This document shows, piece after piece, positions 27,466-40,400 of a DNA stretch of 64,000 bases. Made by a program: the position numbers and the translations under genes. Origin of the DNA: CAIWHR01 sp963773195. GTDB lineage: Bacteria > Pseudomonadota > Gammaproteobacteria > Burkholderiales > Casimicrobiaceae. Below the pieces are notes generated by a model. It saw only the letters and a list, made by a program, of their open reading frames with translations. It ran no database searches and was not told the origin of the DNA. Positions within the stretch are counted from its first letter, which is position 1, and every line of letters begins with the position of its first letter. The stretch spans positions 501,830 through 565,829 of the forward strand of contig CAVZAE010000004.1 of the NCBI GenBank assembly GCA_963773195.1. Direction: 5' to 3'.

Positions 27466-30095
<2,630 letters not shown>

Positions 30096-30109
<14 letters not shown>

Positions 30110-30596
30110 GAGCTGGGCTGCGGTCGCGACGGTCGCGATGCTTGCGACCGCGTGCGGGTTTCATCTGCGCGGCGACGTCGCCTATCCGTTCCCGTCGATC
30201 ATGCTCAAGTCGGCGACGCAGCAGCCGATCGTGACCGAGCTCCGCCGCAGCCTCGAGGGCTCGACCAGCACGAAGCTGGTCGACAATCCGAAGGATGCGA
30301 CGGTCACCCTCGACATCGCGAACGTCGTCGACGACAAGACCGTCCTGACACTGTCATCGGGCGGCCGCGTCAGCGAATACGCACTCACCAAGCGCGTGTC
30401 GTTCAGCCTCCGCGACAACGAGGGCCACGACTGGCTTCCCCCCGGCGAGATCGTGATCCGGCGGAGCTATACCTTCAACGAATCCGAGGTGCTCGCGCGC
30501 GAGCACGAGGAAACGAAGACGCTGAAGGAGATGCAGACCGACGCGGCCCAGCAGATCCTGCGGCGCCTTCAATCCGCGCGGAAGCCGCTCGCCTAG
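30096..30596 (+). CDS. lptE: LPS-assembly lipoprotein LptE
   Basis: 166 residues. The signal peptide ends in ATACGFHLRG, lipobox plus the CGFHLRG start typical of LptE. The family partner is LptD; the complex inserts lipopolysaccharide into the outer membrane, which shows a Gram-negative cell. RSYTFNESEVLAREHEE is a recognisable block. It overlaps the end of leuS by 14 bases and is followed by holA, the usual betaproteobacterial order. Confidence 0.94.
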
Positions 30597-30604
30597 GCGG
30601 CCCA

Positions 30605-31630
30605 TTGAACGTCCGCCCGAACCAGCTTGCGGCGCAGCTCGCGCGCACTCTCGCGCCGGTCTACGTGGTCCACGGCGACGAGCTCTTGCTCGCGCTCGAG
30701 GCCGGCGACACGATCCGCGCCGCCGCACGCACGGCCGGTTGTGAGGAGCGCGAGGTGCTGGTCGTCGAGCGCGGCTTCGACTGGGATGCATTCTTGGCGG
30801 CCAACGCGAATCTCGGGCTGTTCGGCTCGCGCAAGCTCGTCGATTTGCGCATTCCCGGCGGGAAGCCCGGAAGCGAGGGCGCGAGGGCGCTCGAGACATG
30901 CGGGCGGAACCCCAACCCCGACAGCGTGCTGCTCGTCACGCTGCCGCGGCTCGATCGGACCGCGCAGGCGTCGGCCTGGTTCACGGCGCTCGACGAAGCC
31001 GGCGTCGTCGTGGCCGTCTATCCACTCGAGCGCAACGAGTTGCCGGCTTGGATCGCGGCGCGGCTCGCGCGTCAGGGCCAGCGCGCCGACGACGAGACGC
31101 TCGCGCTCATCGCCGACCGCTGCGAAGGCAACCTGTTCGCCGCGCGCCAGGAAATCGAGAAGCTGGGTCTCCTCCTGCCCGCGGGCGCGATCGCGCGCGA
31201 GGACGTGCTGCGCGCCGTCACCGACGTAGCGCGCTTCGACGTGGCCGAGCTGTCGGCTGCGTGGCTCGGCGGCGACCCGGCGCGCACGCTGCACGTGATC
31301 GCCACGCTCGAAGCCGAGGGCGAGGGCTTGCCGCTCCTGCTCTGGCAGCTGGGTGAGGACCTGCACGCGCTGGCCGCCGTGCAGGACGCGATCGCCGGCG
31401 GAGCCCCGGCGACGGTCGCCGTCCGCAACGCGCGTGCCTGGGGCAAGCGGCAGGCGGCGCTCGAGCGCGCTGCCGCGCGCGTGCCCCCGGCGGCTGTCAC
31501 GCCAATGCTGCGCGCACTCGCTCGCCTCGACGCGTTGTCGAAGGGACTCGGCGTGGGAAGCGCGTGGGACAACCTGCGGACGCTTGCGCTCGAGCTCGCG
31601 GGCCGGCCTGCCGTGCCGCTGCCGGCCTGA
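30605..31630 (+). CDS. holA: DNA polymerase III subunit delta
   Basis: 341 residues from a TTG start. The subunit loads the beta clamp as part of the clamp-loader complex. The N-terminus PVYVVHGDELLL, then LFGSRKLVDLRIP, EGNLFAARQEIEKL and the C-terminal helical domain match the family, and the length is standard. It begins nine bases after lptE. No ATG or GTG precedes the conserved LNVRPNQLAAQL, so TTG 30605 is taken as the start. The stop codon lies in the loop of a hairpin. Confidence 0.93.
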   Translation: MNVRPNQLAAQLARTLAPVYVVHGDELLLALEAGDTIRAAARTAGCEEREVLVVERGFDWDAFLAANANLGLFGSRKLVDLRIPGGKPGSEGARALETCGRNPNPDSVLLVTLPRLDRTAQASAWFTALDEAGVVVAVYPLERNELPAWIAARLARQGQRADDETLALIADRCEGNLFAARQEIEKLGLLLPAGAIAREDVLRAVTDVARFDVAELSAAWLGGDPARTLHVIATLEAEGEGLPLLLWQLGEDLHALAAVQDAIAGGAPATVAVRNARAWGKRQAALERAAARVPPAAVTPMLRALARLDALSKGLGVGSAWDNLRTLALELAGRPAVPLPA

Positions 31631-31637
31631 GCCGGCA
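31620..31637 (+). terminator. Hairpin at the end of holA, candidate shared terminator
   Basis: TGCCGGC-CTGA-GCCGGCA is a perfect 7-bp stem with a 4-base loop holding the holA stop codon. A T-rich stretch (31646-31658) follows after ten bases. It lies between convergent holA and the phospholipase D-like gene. The spacing to the T-run is longer than in classical terminators. Confidence 0.4.
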
Positions 31638-31650
31638 CTTACGACTTTTT

Positions 31651-32652
31651 CTATTTTTCCTTCGATGGCTGGAGCGCGAGCTTGTCCGCGCCGCCGCTCG
31701 TGGCTTCCCGCTTTTCCAAGTCCGCGCGCAGGCCCTCGTCGGAGAGATCGATCTCGGTCGAGTGGTCCCAGTCGCGGCGGGCGACCTTGGCCAGCCGCTC
31801 GACGACTTGGCGCGCATCGAGGTCGATCGCGAGCTCGCGCCGCGCGTCGAAACTGCCCGGCGCGAGATTGATCGAGCCGACGACGGCCCGCTCTTCGTCG
31901 GCCAGGATCAGCTTGGCGTGCAGCTTGAGCCCCTTGAGCCTGTGGATCTTGGCGCCCACGTCGCGCATGATCCGCAGGCCCCCGACTCCCTCGACCAGCT
32001 TCGCCAGCTTGAGCGTGTGCGGCGGCCGCGCCATCACGTGCAGCTTGACGCCCCGCTTCGCAGCGCGCACGAGCCGTTCGATGATCACCGTGTCCTGGTA
32101 GCGCTCATTCTGCAGGTAGAGGCTGTGCTTGGCCGAGTCGATGAATTCGGCAACCCGCTCGCGGCCGTTGTTCGGACACCAGATGAGGCGGGACTTCGGG
32201 TCGGGTGTGAACTTCGTCCGCTCCCAGTCCGCGGCGAAGCCCGCGACCATCTCCGCCACTTCCAGCGCGTTGGTTGTCACGACGGCGTAGTCGCGGGTCT
32301 CCGTCAGGTCGCGCGTCTCCCAGTTGAGCGATTCGACGAAGCCGATCGCATCGTCGATCACCATCGACTTCTGATGGGTCAGGTCGAAGTCCGGGCTGCT
32401 GTCGCGGACCTCGATCCCCGCCTTGTGAAGCCGTTCGCGCGATTCCTTGTTCTCTTCTTCGCCCGTCCGGCGCGCCGGGTTCAGCATCACGCGAACCTTG
32501 ACGCCGCGATGATGCGCGGCGATGACGGTCTCGAGCAGTGTCGGATCGGTGAACAGGAACATCCGGATGTTGAGCGAGCGCTTCGCCGCGGCGAGCGCGT
32601 CGACGATCGGCTTTGCCGTGTCGTCGGGCAGGACGATGAGCGTGTGATGCAT
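31651..32652 (-). CDS. Phospholipase D-like (HKD) protein
   Basis: 333 residues. Two HKD motifs, HQKSMVIDD near residue 93 and HAKLILADEERAVVGS near 245, give the two-lobed phospholipase D fold. The family includes cardiolipin synthases, phospholipases and nucleases. No signal peptide or N-terminal membrane helix is visible, so the product is probably cytoplasmic or peripheral. Substrate unknown; cardiolipin synthesis is one option. It follows the damaged ABC exporter on the same strand. Confidence 0.85.
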   Translation of the reverse strand: MHHTLIVLPDDTAKPIVDALAAAKRSLNIRMFLFTDPTLLETVIAAHHRGVKVRVMLNPARRTGEEENKESRERLHKAGIEVRDSSPDFDLTHQKSMVIDDAIGFVESLNWETRDLTETRDYAVVTTNALEVAEMVAGFAADWERTKFTPDPKSRLIWCPNNGRERVAEFIDSAKHSLYLQNERYQDTVIIERLVRAAKRGVKLHVMARPPHTLKLAKLVEGVGGLRIMRDVGAKIHRLKGLKLHAKLILADEERAVVGSINLAPGSFDARRELAIDLDARQVVERLAKVARRDWDHSTEIDLSDEGLRADLEKREATSGGADKLALQPSKEK

Positions 32653-32677
32653 GATGGGGTTCCGGTTCGGGTCGCCG

Positions 32678-34516
32678 CTAGGCGACGGAGGCTGCCGCGG
32701 GCTTGGCAGCCGGCGTGCCGTACTGGATGTGGTAGAGCTCGGCGTAGACGCCGTTTTTCCGCATGAGCTCCTCGTGCGAGCCCTGCTCCGCGACTACACC
32801 ATCCTTGAGGACGATGATCAGGTCGGCGTCGCGGATCGTCGAGAGCCGGTGCGCAATCATGATGACGGTGCGCCCCTTCATCAGCCGCTCGAGGCCCTCG
32901 ACCACGAGGCGCTCCGACTCGGTGTCGAGCGCGGCCGTAGGCTCGTCCAGGATCAGGATCGGCGATTGCCGGATCAGCGCGCGCGCGATGCCGATCCGCT
33001 GGCGCTGGCCGCCGGAAAGCGTGTCGCCGCGCTCGCCGACGATCGCGCCGTACCCCCCGGGCATCTTCGCGATGAATTCGTCGGCGTTGGCGAGCTTCGA
33101 GGCCGCGATGATGTCGGCGTCGGAGGCGTCGGGCCGGCCATAGGCGATGTTGTCGCGGATCGTGCCGGCGAAGAGGACGGTTTCCTGCAGCACGAATCCG
33201 ATCTCGCGTCGCAGCGACACGAGCTTCCACGTCCGGATATCGCTGCCGTCGATCAGCACGCGGCCGGCGGTCGGGTCGTAGAACCGGGGATCAGGCTCAC
33301 GACGGTCGACTTGCCCGCCGCCCGTGGGCCCGACGATCCCGACGACCTGCCCCGCCTTGATCGTGAAGTTGACGTCGCGCAGCACGTGCGAGACGTCGCT
33401 GTAGCCGAAGGCGACGTGCTCGAACGTGATCTCGCCCTTGACCGTTCCGGGATCGACCGCATCGGAGCGCTCGGGAATGATCTGGTCGTGGCGCAGGATC
33501 TTCTGGATGCGCCGAGCGCGACGGAAGTCTGCGCGACCGTGTTCGTCATCTGGCGAGGTCCTGATGCTCGAACTTCGACAGGTACGCGAGGGCACTGTCA
33601 GGCCGCCGGCGGTCAGCGTACCCGCGAGGATCAGCAGCGTGCCGCGCCACAGCACGAAGCCCGTGCACAGTGCGACGACGATCGTCACGACCGGCGAGAG
33701 CAGCGCCTCGATGCGACGCGCCTCAGCGCGTGTGACCGTGCTCGGCTCGCCGCCGTCATCCGCCCTGCCTCGAACCTGCGGGCCGAACGTCTGACCGACG
33801 CGGATCGAGCCGAGCCCCTGCTCGACGATGGCGACGACGTTGTCTGCCGCTTGCGCACCTCGTGCTGGCATCCTCGACCGCTTTCTGAAGCGCATCACGA
33901 ACACAGCAGGAACGGCGTGACGGCCGACGGCGATCAGCGTGAGTCCAGTTGAGCCAGAACATGAGCCCGAGTATCCGACGATTGTCATCAGGTCGACCAG
34001 GATGCCGAGCGTCGATGCCGACGCGCAAGCTCTGCACCGTGGCCACGTCGTTGGTGATCGTCGAGAGCAGCGCCGCCCGCCGCGCCGGTCGTAGAACGCG
34101 AGCGAGAGCCGGTGCAGGTGACCGTAGTATCCGGGATGCGCAGGTCGTTCGCGACATACCGGCCGACGCGTCCGTGTAGTAGTTGTCGACGTGGAGGTCG
34201 CGGGATCGCGCCGATGACGGCGATCACGATGGTCGCCGCACCGGCGAGAGAGAGCGCGCGACGCCGATCGTGTGCCGGCGAACCCGTTAGTCGTGCGCCC
34301 ACTCGAGCCAGTGCGGCAGCTGGCCTGTGCCCAGCGGCGCCCCGTCGAGGACAATCTGAGCGGCGAGGCGCGGCGAGACCATCAGCGTCTCCACCAGCAT
34401 CGCCGCGAAGACGATGACGGCCGCCCGCGCAACGGACGCACCAGTTCGCGCACGAAGGGCATCATCGCAGGCGGGGCCGGCGATTTCGCAGCGTCCGCCT
34501 GAGTGGCCTTGGTCAT
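32678..34516 (-). pseudogene. MsbA-like ABC exporter (fused membrane and ATPase domains), multiply frameshifted
   Basis: About 610 residues if repaired. The start MTKATQADAAKSP lies at ATG 34516. The C-terminal ATPase domain is well preserved: ITFEHVAFGYSDVSHVLRDV, signature LSGGQRQRIGIARAL, Walker B ILILDEPTAALD. Walker A is broken by an extra base in the GGCGGGCAAG region near 33315 and a missing C about 30 bases on; the pair cancels and restores GPTGGGKSTVVSLIP. Between about 33540 and 34510 the membrane domain changes frame many times. Compensating indels suggest poor sequence rather than decay. The likely role is flipping lipid A or another lipid; a related multidrug exporter is possible. 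Confidence 0.75.
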
Positions 34517-34647
34517 GAACGCGCCGAACGAGACGTCGAATCCTCGACGCGCCCGTCCACGTTCCCGTCGATAGTCCGCGCCCCTGCTGCTGCTGCTATT
34601 CCGTCGTCGGGCGCGATCGGCGTGGCGATCGGCGAGAACGCACGTCG

Positions 34648-35990
34648 TCATCGGCGTGCCCGTGACGTCGCGCGCGATCGCCCGCCGCGCTGCGCTGCGC
34701 GCTCCATCGTCATGAATCCGAAGCGATTCGTGCCTGCGGCGACGATCCCGGCGACGACGGCGCCGGGAAGCGGCGTGGTACCGGCTGGAAGTGGCAGCGG
34801 CAGCGGCGGCGTGTCGACCCAATCGCCGGCATTGCCGGACACGAGCTGCGGCGGCTGGCCGGTCGTGAAGCTCACGACCTCGAACAGGTGAACGTGCCCT
34901 GACAGGAGCGCCTGTACGTTGGGCGGGTAGAGCACGGTCGGGACGAGCGTCGAGAGGACGGACTGCAGCGCACCGTTGCCGGATAGGGCGTCTGCGGATT
35001 TGCCGGCTTCGGCGCGAACGCGAGGACGGGGTGGTGGTTCATGAAGAATGTCCATGGCCGCCGCGTGGCGAGCGTGAACGCGCGCTCGAATTGGGCACTG
35101 TAGTTCGCGAACATGGTGGTCGATGGCGCCAGCGGCGCAACGCCGACCAACGACGAGTCGAACACGATGAATTGCGTGTCGCCGCCCGCGCCGAACGGTA
35201 CCGCGTATGGCTCGCTGTAGTCCCCGATCGCGTCGTTGGCGGGATCGTTGCAATCCTGTCGCGCCGCGAGCGGTCCCGGATCGAGGAAGCGCCACCAGCC
35301 TTGCCCGGCCCGCGCGCATGACTCGTGATTGCCGCGAACGACGATCCACGGCGCTGCGGCCATGAGTTTCGCCGCTGGCGCGAAGAGATCGGCTTCCCAG
35401 GTATCCCATCCATAGCCCCACGGGCTTCCGGCGCACCCGGCGTTGCCGGCTGGGCAGGCGTTCTCGCGATAGTTGTAGTCGCCGACGTGGATGACGAGAT
35501 CGGTGCGCGCCGCCGCAGCGGTGTCAGCGACCCGAGGAAACGGCCATGTAGCCACGTCGTTGCAGTCCTGGAAAACGTGGTCGGAAACCTTCATCCGGCA
35601 TCCCGAGTCGCCGATCACGACGATCCGCTGCGGGTTCGCCTTCGGCAATGGCAGCACGCGACCAGCGACGGTCGCGCGCGCAACACCCGCGGGGATCGCT
35701 GCCTCGCACACGAGCACGGGGAACGCCGACGGCTTCGATGCCGACGCCAGCGAGATCGTCGGCCGCTGCGGCACGGTGGCCGGTCGCGCGCGCACGCTCA
35801 TCGCGTACGCGCCCCCGTCCAGTTCGAGCGAGGGGCACTCGACGGCGGACGTGATCACGCGCGCGATGGGCACGCCGTCGACGCCCAGGACGACGAACGT
35901 GTAGAGCGTGGCAGGCGCCGGCACGGTTGTCGCGCAAGCCCCGAGGAGCGCGAGCAGCAGCGCTCCGGCGATGAGCGCGCGCAGCCTCAT
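34648..35990 (-). CDS. Metallophosphoesterase, lipoprotein (frameshifted, C-terminus unclear)
   Basis: About 447 residues. ALLGACATT is a lipobox. All calcineurin-type motifs are present in order: VVIGDSGCR, VIHVGDYNYREN, VVRGNHESC, MNHHPVL and LSGHVHLFE. It is therefore probably an extracytoplasmic phosphatase or phosphodiesterase. A base appears to be missing near 34990, between TPYP and GNGALQSVL. The last 40 or so residues are unreliable because another indel near 34690-34720 seems to divert the frame, and the true end may lie near 34570. ATG 35990 overlaps the rsmE stop (ATGA). Confidence 0.8.
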
Positions 35991-36724
35991 CGCAGATCGC
36001 CCCACAGCGCCTGTATCGCCGCCAGCGCGGCCACCGCGGCCGTCTCCGTGCGGAGCACGCGCGGCCCGAGTGCTACGCAGGCGAAGCCCGCGTCGCGCGC
36101 GACGGCGAGCTCGCGCTCCGTAAAACCGCCTTCGGGGCCGACCGCGAGAGCCATCGGTGCGACCGGACGCGGACGGGACGCGAGCGGCGTCACAGCGTCG
36201 GGTGCGAGTACCACGCCCGCGCCCTTCCAAGCGCCGAGCCACCGGGCCAGCGTCGCGGGCGCGGCGACGTCAGGAATGCGATTGCGCCCGCACTGCTCGC
36301 ACGCGGCGACGACGATACCGCGCCAATGCGCGAGGCGCCGTTCGCCGCGCTCGCCCGGGGGCAGCGGCGCGCTGCGCTCGGTCACGAGCGGCTGGATCGC
36401 CGCCGCGCCGAGCTCGACTGCCTTCCTGATCGCGTAGTCCATCGCGTCATTCGTGGCGATCGCCTGCGCAAGCGTCACCGCGAGCGACGCTTCGCGCTCG
36501 ACGTCGAGCCGAGCGCCAACGCGCACGACGGCGCCGCCGCGATCCGCGCGCACCAGCGTTGCCGGATATTCGCCGCCGGTGCCGTCGAACAACGTAAGCG
36601 GCTCGCCAGCGGCCAGCCGCACGACGCGGATCGCATGATGTGCCACGGGTTCCGGCAACCGGAGCTCGCGGTCGGCGAGCGCAGGTGACAGCGCATCCCG
36701 CACGAAAAACCGCGGCGCCGGCAT
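35987..36724 (-). CDS. rsmE: 16S rRNA m3U1498 methyltransferase RsmE
   Basis: 245 residues. N-terminal PUA-like domain (PRFFVRDAL, AHHAIRVVRLAAGE) and a C-terminal SPOUT knot with AVGPEGGFTERE and LGPRVLRTETAAV, which form the SAM site. It methylates U1498 of 16S rRNA. The start ATG at 36724 is fixed by the conserved N-terminus. Its stop overlaps the start of the phosphoesterase gene, and it lies four bases after the GNAT gene, so the three are likely one transcript. Confidence 0.95.
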   Translation of the reverse strand: MPAPRFFVRDALSPALADRELRLPEPVAHHAIRVVRLAAGEPLTLFDGTGGEYPATLVRADRGGAVVRVGARLDVEREASLAVTLAQAIATNDAMDYAIRKAVELGAAAIQPLVTERSAPLPPGERGERRLAHWRGIVVAACEQCGRNRIPDVAAPATLARWLGAWKGAGVVLAPDAVTPLASRPRPVAPMALAVGPEGGFTERELAVARDAGFACVALGPRVLRTETAAVAALAAIQALWGDLR

Positions 36725-36728
36725 CCAC

Positions 36729-37562
36729 TCAGCCCACAGCGTCGACGAAATCGAGATGAACTTCGTCGGTCTCCGGCACGAAGCCGATCCGCGCATAGAT
36801 CGCGTTCGACGTCGGGTTCGCGACGTCGGTCGTGAGAAAGAGTCGCTCTTTCCCCGCCGCGAGAAGTTCGCGCGACAGCGCCGCGACCAGCGCCGTCGCA
36901 TAGCCCCGGCCGCGATGGTCGGGAAAGGTGTACACCGGGGCGATCCGCGCGAAATCGGGCGCGGTATCGTTGAATCCGGCGAAGGCGACCGGACCGGGGT
37001 CCATCCAGATCCGGAAATCGCCACGAACGATTCGGGCGGGCGTTCGCGCCCGCGCGCGCTCCGAATCGGGGATGCCGACCTCGTCGATGAACGCGAGATA
37101 CGCGTCGAGAAGCCACTCGATGTCGGCCTCGTCCGAGATGTAAGGCTCGCCCGTCACGGCGGGCACGTCGGCGACGGCGGTCAGCGTGTGCTGCCGCAGG
37201 CGCACGCGCTCGACGGCCGCGCGGCCGGTCGCCGCTCGCCACGTCCGCGCGAACGCATCGCAGGCGTCTGGTGCGCCGACGACACCCTGCAGGGCGGGCC
37301 ACTCCGAGGCCAGGTCGGCGGCAAACGCGGCGGCCGCCTCGGGATCGCTCTGGCCGACGACCGCGGGTCCTTCATCGCGCTGGATGATGGCGCCGCGATC
37401 GGCGAAGGTCGCGAGGTAGACCCGATCGCTGGCCTCAGGCGGCGTGCGCTTCAGCGAATGCGCCCAGCCCGCGAAGAAGCTGGCGGATGCGAGTCCGCGC
37501 GCGGCCATCGGCGCGGCCGCGGCGATGAAAACGTCGGGATCGGTGTGCCGCGTAACGCGCAT
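36729..37562 (-). CDS. GNAT family N-acetyltransferase
   Basis: 277 residues. The N-terminal half is an atypical domain found in a subset of GNAT proteins. The C-terminal half carries IAPVYTFPDHRGRGYATALV, the acetyl-CoA-binding R-G-x-G/A segment, followed by TDVANPTSNAIYARIGFVP, the second conserved block. The acceptor is unknown. ATG 37562 faces away from the thioredoxin-like gene at 37631. It is followed closely by rsmE. Confidence 0.85.
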   Translation of the reverse strand: MRVTRHTDPDVFIAAAAPMAARGLASASFFAGWAHSLKRTPPEASDRVYLATFADRGAIIQRDEGPAVVGQSDPEAAAAFAADLASEWPALQGVVGAPDACDAFARTWRAATGRAAVERVRLRQHTLTAVADVPAVTGEPYISDEADIEWLLDAYLAFIDEVGIPDSERARARTPARIVRGDFRIWMDPGPVAFAGFNDTAPDFARIAPVYTFPDHRGRGYATALVAALSRELLAAGKERLFLTTDVANPTSNAIYARIGFVPETDEVHLDFVDAVG

Positions 37563-37585
37563 TGGCGCTCCGCTATCGCCTTTTC

Positions 37586-37594
37586 TGCTACGAT
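37586..37594 (+). promoter_or_regulatory. Extended -10 promoter element before the thioredoxin-like gene
   Basis: CTGCTACGAT contains TG-n-TACGAT, an extended -10. It would start a transcript about 30 bases before the ATG at 37631, in the intergenic gap facing the GNAT gene. Confidence 0.3.
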
Positions 37595-37630
37595 TTTGAC
37601 ACACATCGCCTTCGACGACGCGAGGATGCC

Positions 37631-38182
37631 ATGGCCAACGCAACGCAAGCTCCCGGAACGCTCGGCACGACCGCGCCCTCGTTCGATCTTCCGGGTACCG
37701 ACGGCAAACGACATTCGCTCGACTCGGTGCGCGGAAGGAACGGGACCGTCGTGATGTTCATCTGCAACCACTGTCCGTACGTGAAGGCCGTCGTCGACAA
37801 GATCGTGCGCGACATGGGCGAGCTCGCCGGGCACGGCGTCGGCAGCATCGCGATCATGAGCAACGATCCTGCCGACTATCCCGACGATTCCTTCGATCAC
37901 ATGAAGAGCTTCGCGAAGACGCACGGTTTCCCGTTTCCGTACGTCATCGACGAGACGCAGGACGTCGCGCGTGCCTACGGCGCCGTCTGCACGCCCGATT
38001 TCTTCGGCTACGACCGCGAGTTGAAGCTCATCTACCGGGGACGGCTCGATAGCTCGGGCCGCTCGTCCGACCCGGACGCGCCGCGCGAGCTGTTCACGGC
38101 CATGACCGAGGTTGCGCGCAACGGGCGCGCGCCCGCCGTGCAGCACGCCGCGGTCGGCTGTTCGATCAAATGGAAAAAATGA
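37631..38182 (+). CDS. Thioredoxin-like AhpC/TSA-type protein
   Basis: 183 residues, no signal peptide. The active segment is FICNHCPYVKAV, with Cys45 and Cys48 forming CNHC. PDFFGYDRELKLIYRG and a terminal GCSIKWKK follow; the latter resembles the GCSVKYGSLF end of the periplasmic protein at 23886-24497. It probably acts as a cytoplasmic thiol peroxidase or reductase. ATG 37631 lies after AGGATGCC. Confidence 0.85.
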   Translation: MANATQAPGTLGTTAPSFDLPGTDGKRHSLDSVRGRNGTVVMFICNHCPYVKAVVDKIVRDMGELAGHGVGSIAIMSNDPADYPDDSFDHMKSFAKTHGFPFPYVIDETQDVARAYGAVCTPDFFGYDRELKLIYRGRLDSSGRSSDPDAPRELFTAMTEVARNGRAPAVQHAAVGCSIKWKK

Positions 38183-38204
38183 GTGGCTGACGGCGATCCT
38201 TCAC

Positions 38205-38992
38205 TTACAGGAACGCCCGCAGTGCATCGAGCACCGCGTCGGGCTCTTCGGCCATGAGCGCGTGGCCGCTCTTGGCCAGCTCGACAACGCGGACGTCTGC
38301 TAGCGATGCGATCAATGCCTGCGCATTGCGCGGCGGCGCCATGAGATCGCGCGCACCGGTGATGAGCAATGCGGGGCAATGCACCGCCGCCGCCGCCGCG
38401 AGTCCGTTGGCGTAAGCATGGCAGGCGGCCAGGTCCGCCGCGAGCACACCCGGCGGCGTGCGCTCCATCAGGCGCATCGAATTGCCGGTCATCCAGAAGC
38501 CCGGCACCGCGTTGCCCCCCAACTGGCGCGCGGCCGAAAACGACCAGCCGTTGATCATCTCATAGGCCGCGTGGTCGTTGTGTCGCGCGGCGTCCATGAG
38601 CTCGTCGCTCACCGTCATCGGCACGGCCGGCCCCGTCAGCGCGATCTTCTCGACGCGCTCCGGATGCCGCGCAGCGCACTCGAGCACCGCGAGCGCGCCC
38701 AGCGAATGCCCGACGAGCGACGCGCGCTCGGCGGCTGCCGCGTCCTGCAGCGCAAGGATCCAGTCAGCCACGGCCTCGACCGATGCGAGCGCCTCGCCTT
38801 CCGAGCGCCCGTGGCCGGAAGATCGACGGCGAGCACGTTGAAGCCGTGATGCGCGAAGTAGCGCGACTGCCAGGCCCAGACGCCATGGTCGTTCGCGGCG
38901 CCATGGACGAAGATGATCGTCCGCTGCAACTGCACGCGCGGCCGCGCGCCGGCGTAGGCGTACACCTCGCGACCGGCGACAGTGAGATGCAT
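38205..38992 (-). CDS. Alpha/beta hydrolase (frameshifted)
   Basis: The reconstructed product has about 262 residues. FVHGAANDHGVW is the oxyanion-side motif, VGHSLGALAVLE the nucleophile elbow, and GARDLMAPP and SGHALMAEEP supply Asp and His. Near 38818 one base seems missing: adding it turns DLPATGARK into DLPGHGRSEGEA, the normal sequence. The substrate is unknown. It starts four bases after metY and is probably on the same transcript. Confidence 0.82.
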
Positions 38993-38996
38993 TGCG

Positions 38997-40304
38997 CTAC
39001 GCCGCCTTGCCCGCGGCGTAGAGCGCGCGACTCAGGTCCTCGATCAGGTCGTCGGGATGCTCTAGGCCGATCGACAGCCTGATCGTGCCCTCGGCAATGC
39101 CGGCTCGCGCGAGCTCGTCCGCCGACATCCGGAAGTGCGTCGTCGAGGCCGGGTGGATGACGAGCGATTTCGCGTCGCCGACGTTGGCAAGGTGCGAAAA
39201 CAGGCCCAGCGATTCGATGAATTTCCGCCCCTGAGCGCGCGTACCCTTGAGCTCGAAGCTGAAGACCGCACCACATCCCTGAGGCAGGAGCCTCTGCGCG
39301 AGCGCGCGATCCGGATGCGTGTCGAGTTCGGGATAGCCGACGGTCGCCACCACCGGATGGGCGGCGAGGAACGCGACGACCTTGCGCGTGTTCTCGACGT
39401 GGCGTGCCATCCGCAGCGGCAGCGTCTCGATCCCTTGCAGGATCTGGAACGCGGTGAACGGCGCCATGCACGCGCCGAAATCGCGGATACCCTCGCGCCG
39501 CGCGCGAAGCAGGAATGCGCCGGTCGTCGACTCCTCGGTGAACACCATGTCGTGGAAGCCGCGATACGGCTCGGTGAGCGTCGGAAACTTGCCGCGCGCA
39601 GGCTTTGCGTTCCAGTCGAATTGCCCCGAATCCACGAGCAGACCGCCGATCACGACGCCGTGCCCGGACAGGAACTTGGTCGCCGAGTGGAAAACGAGAT
39701 CCGCGCCGTGCGCGAACGGTTGCATGAGGTACGGCGTCGTGAAGGTCGAGTCGACGAGCAGCGGCAACCCGTGCTCGTGCGCGAGCGCCGCGACGCGCGG
39801 GATGTCGAGCACGTCGAGACCGGGGTTGCCGAGCGTCTCGCCGAAGAGCAGCCGCGTCTCCGGGCGGATCGCCGCGCGCCAGAAGTCGATGTCGCGTGCA
39901 TCGACGAAAGTAGTTTCAATCCCGAAGCGCGGCAGCGTGTAGTCGAGCAGGTTGTGCGAGCCGCCGTAAAGCGCGCGCGAGGCAACGATATGCGAGCCGG
40001 CGGAGAGCAGCGTCACCAGCGCGAGATGGAGGGCCGCCTGGCCACTCGCCGTGGCGATTGCGCCGACTCCGCCTTCGAGCGCGGCAATGCGCTCCTCGAG
40101 GACAGCGCACGTCGGATTCGATATGCGCGAATAGACGTGCCCGGGCCGCGCCATGTCGAACAGCGCGGCCGCGTGGTCGCTGTCGTCGAACACGAACGAC
40201 GCTGACTGGTAGATCGGCGTCGCCCGCGCTCCGGTCGCCGGATCGGGCCGCGCGCCGGCATGCAGCGACAGCGTGTCGAGATGCGTGTTGCGCGGCTTCC
40301 CCAT
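38997..40304 (-). CDS. metY: O-acetylhomoserine sulfhydrylase (MetY-type PLP enzyme)
   Basis: 435 residues. Cys/Met metabolism PLP family: YSRISNPTCAVLEERIAALE near the N-terminus, YGGSHNLLDYTL, FGETLGNPGLDVLDI and HSATKFLSGHGVVIGG, whose Lys near 208 holds PLP. The C-terminal SIGLEHPDDLIEDL fits MetY/MetZ. It makes homocysteine from O-acetyl- (or O-succinyl-) homoserine and sulfide. GAGGGGA precedes ATG 40304. Confidence 0.92.
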   Translation of the reverse strand: MGKPRNTHLDTLSLHAGARPDPATGARATPIYQSASFVFDDSDHAAALFDMARPGHVYSRISNPTCAVLEERIAALEGGVGAIATASGQAALHLALVTLLSAGSHIVASRALYGGSHNLLDYTLPRFGIETTFVDARDIDFWRAAIRPETRLLFGETLGNPGLDVLDIPRVAALAHEHGLPLLVDSTFTTPYLMQPFAHGADLVFHSATKFLSGHGVVIGGLLVDSGQFDWNAKPARGKFPTLTEPYRGFHDMVFTEESTTGAFLLRARREGIRDFGACMAPFTAFQILQGIETLPLRMARHVENTRKVVAFLAAHPVVATVGYPELDTHPDRALAQRLLPQGCGAVFSFELKGTRAQGRKFIESLGLFSHLANVGDAKSLVIHPASTTHFRMSADELARAGIAEGTIRLSIGLEHPDDLIEDLSRALYAAGKAA

Positions 40305-40400
40305 CCGCGTTCCCCTCGAGAGGGCGACGCGTCCAGGGCCATTCGCGCGCCGCGCTCGATTCTACGGGCAACGAGGCGGCGGGGACAAACCGGCTCCGGA

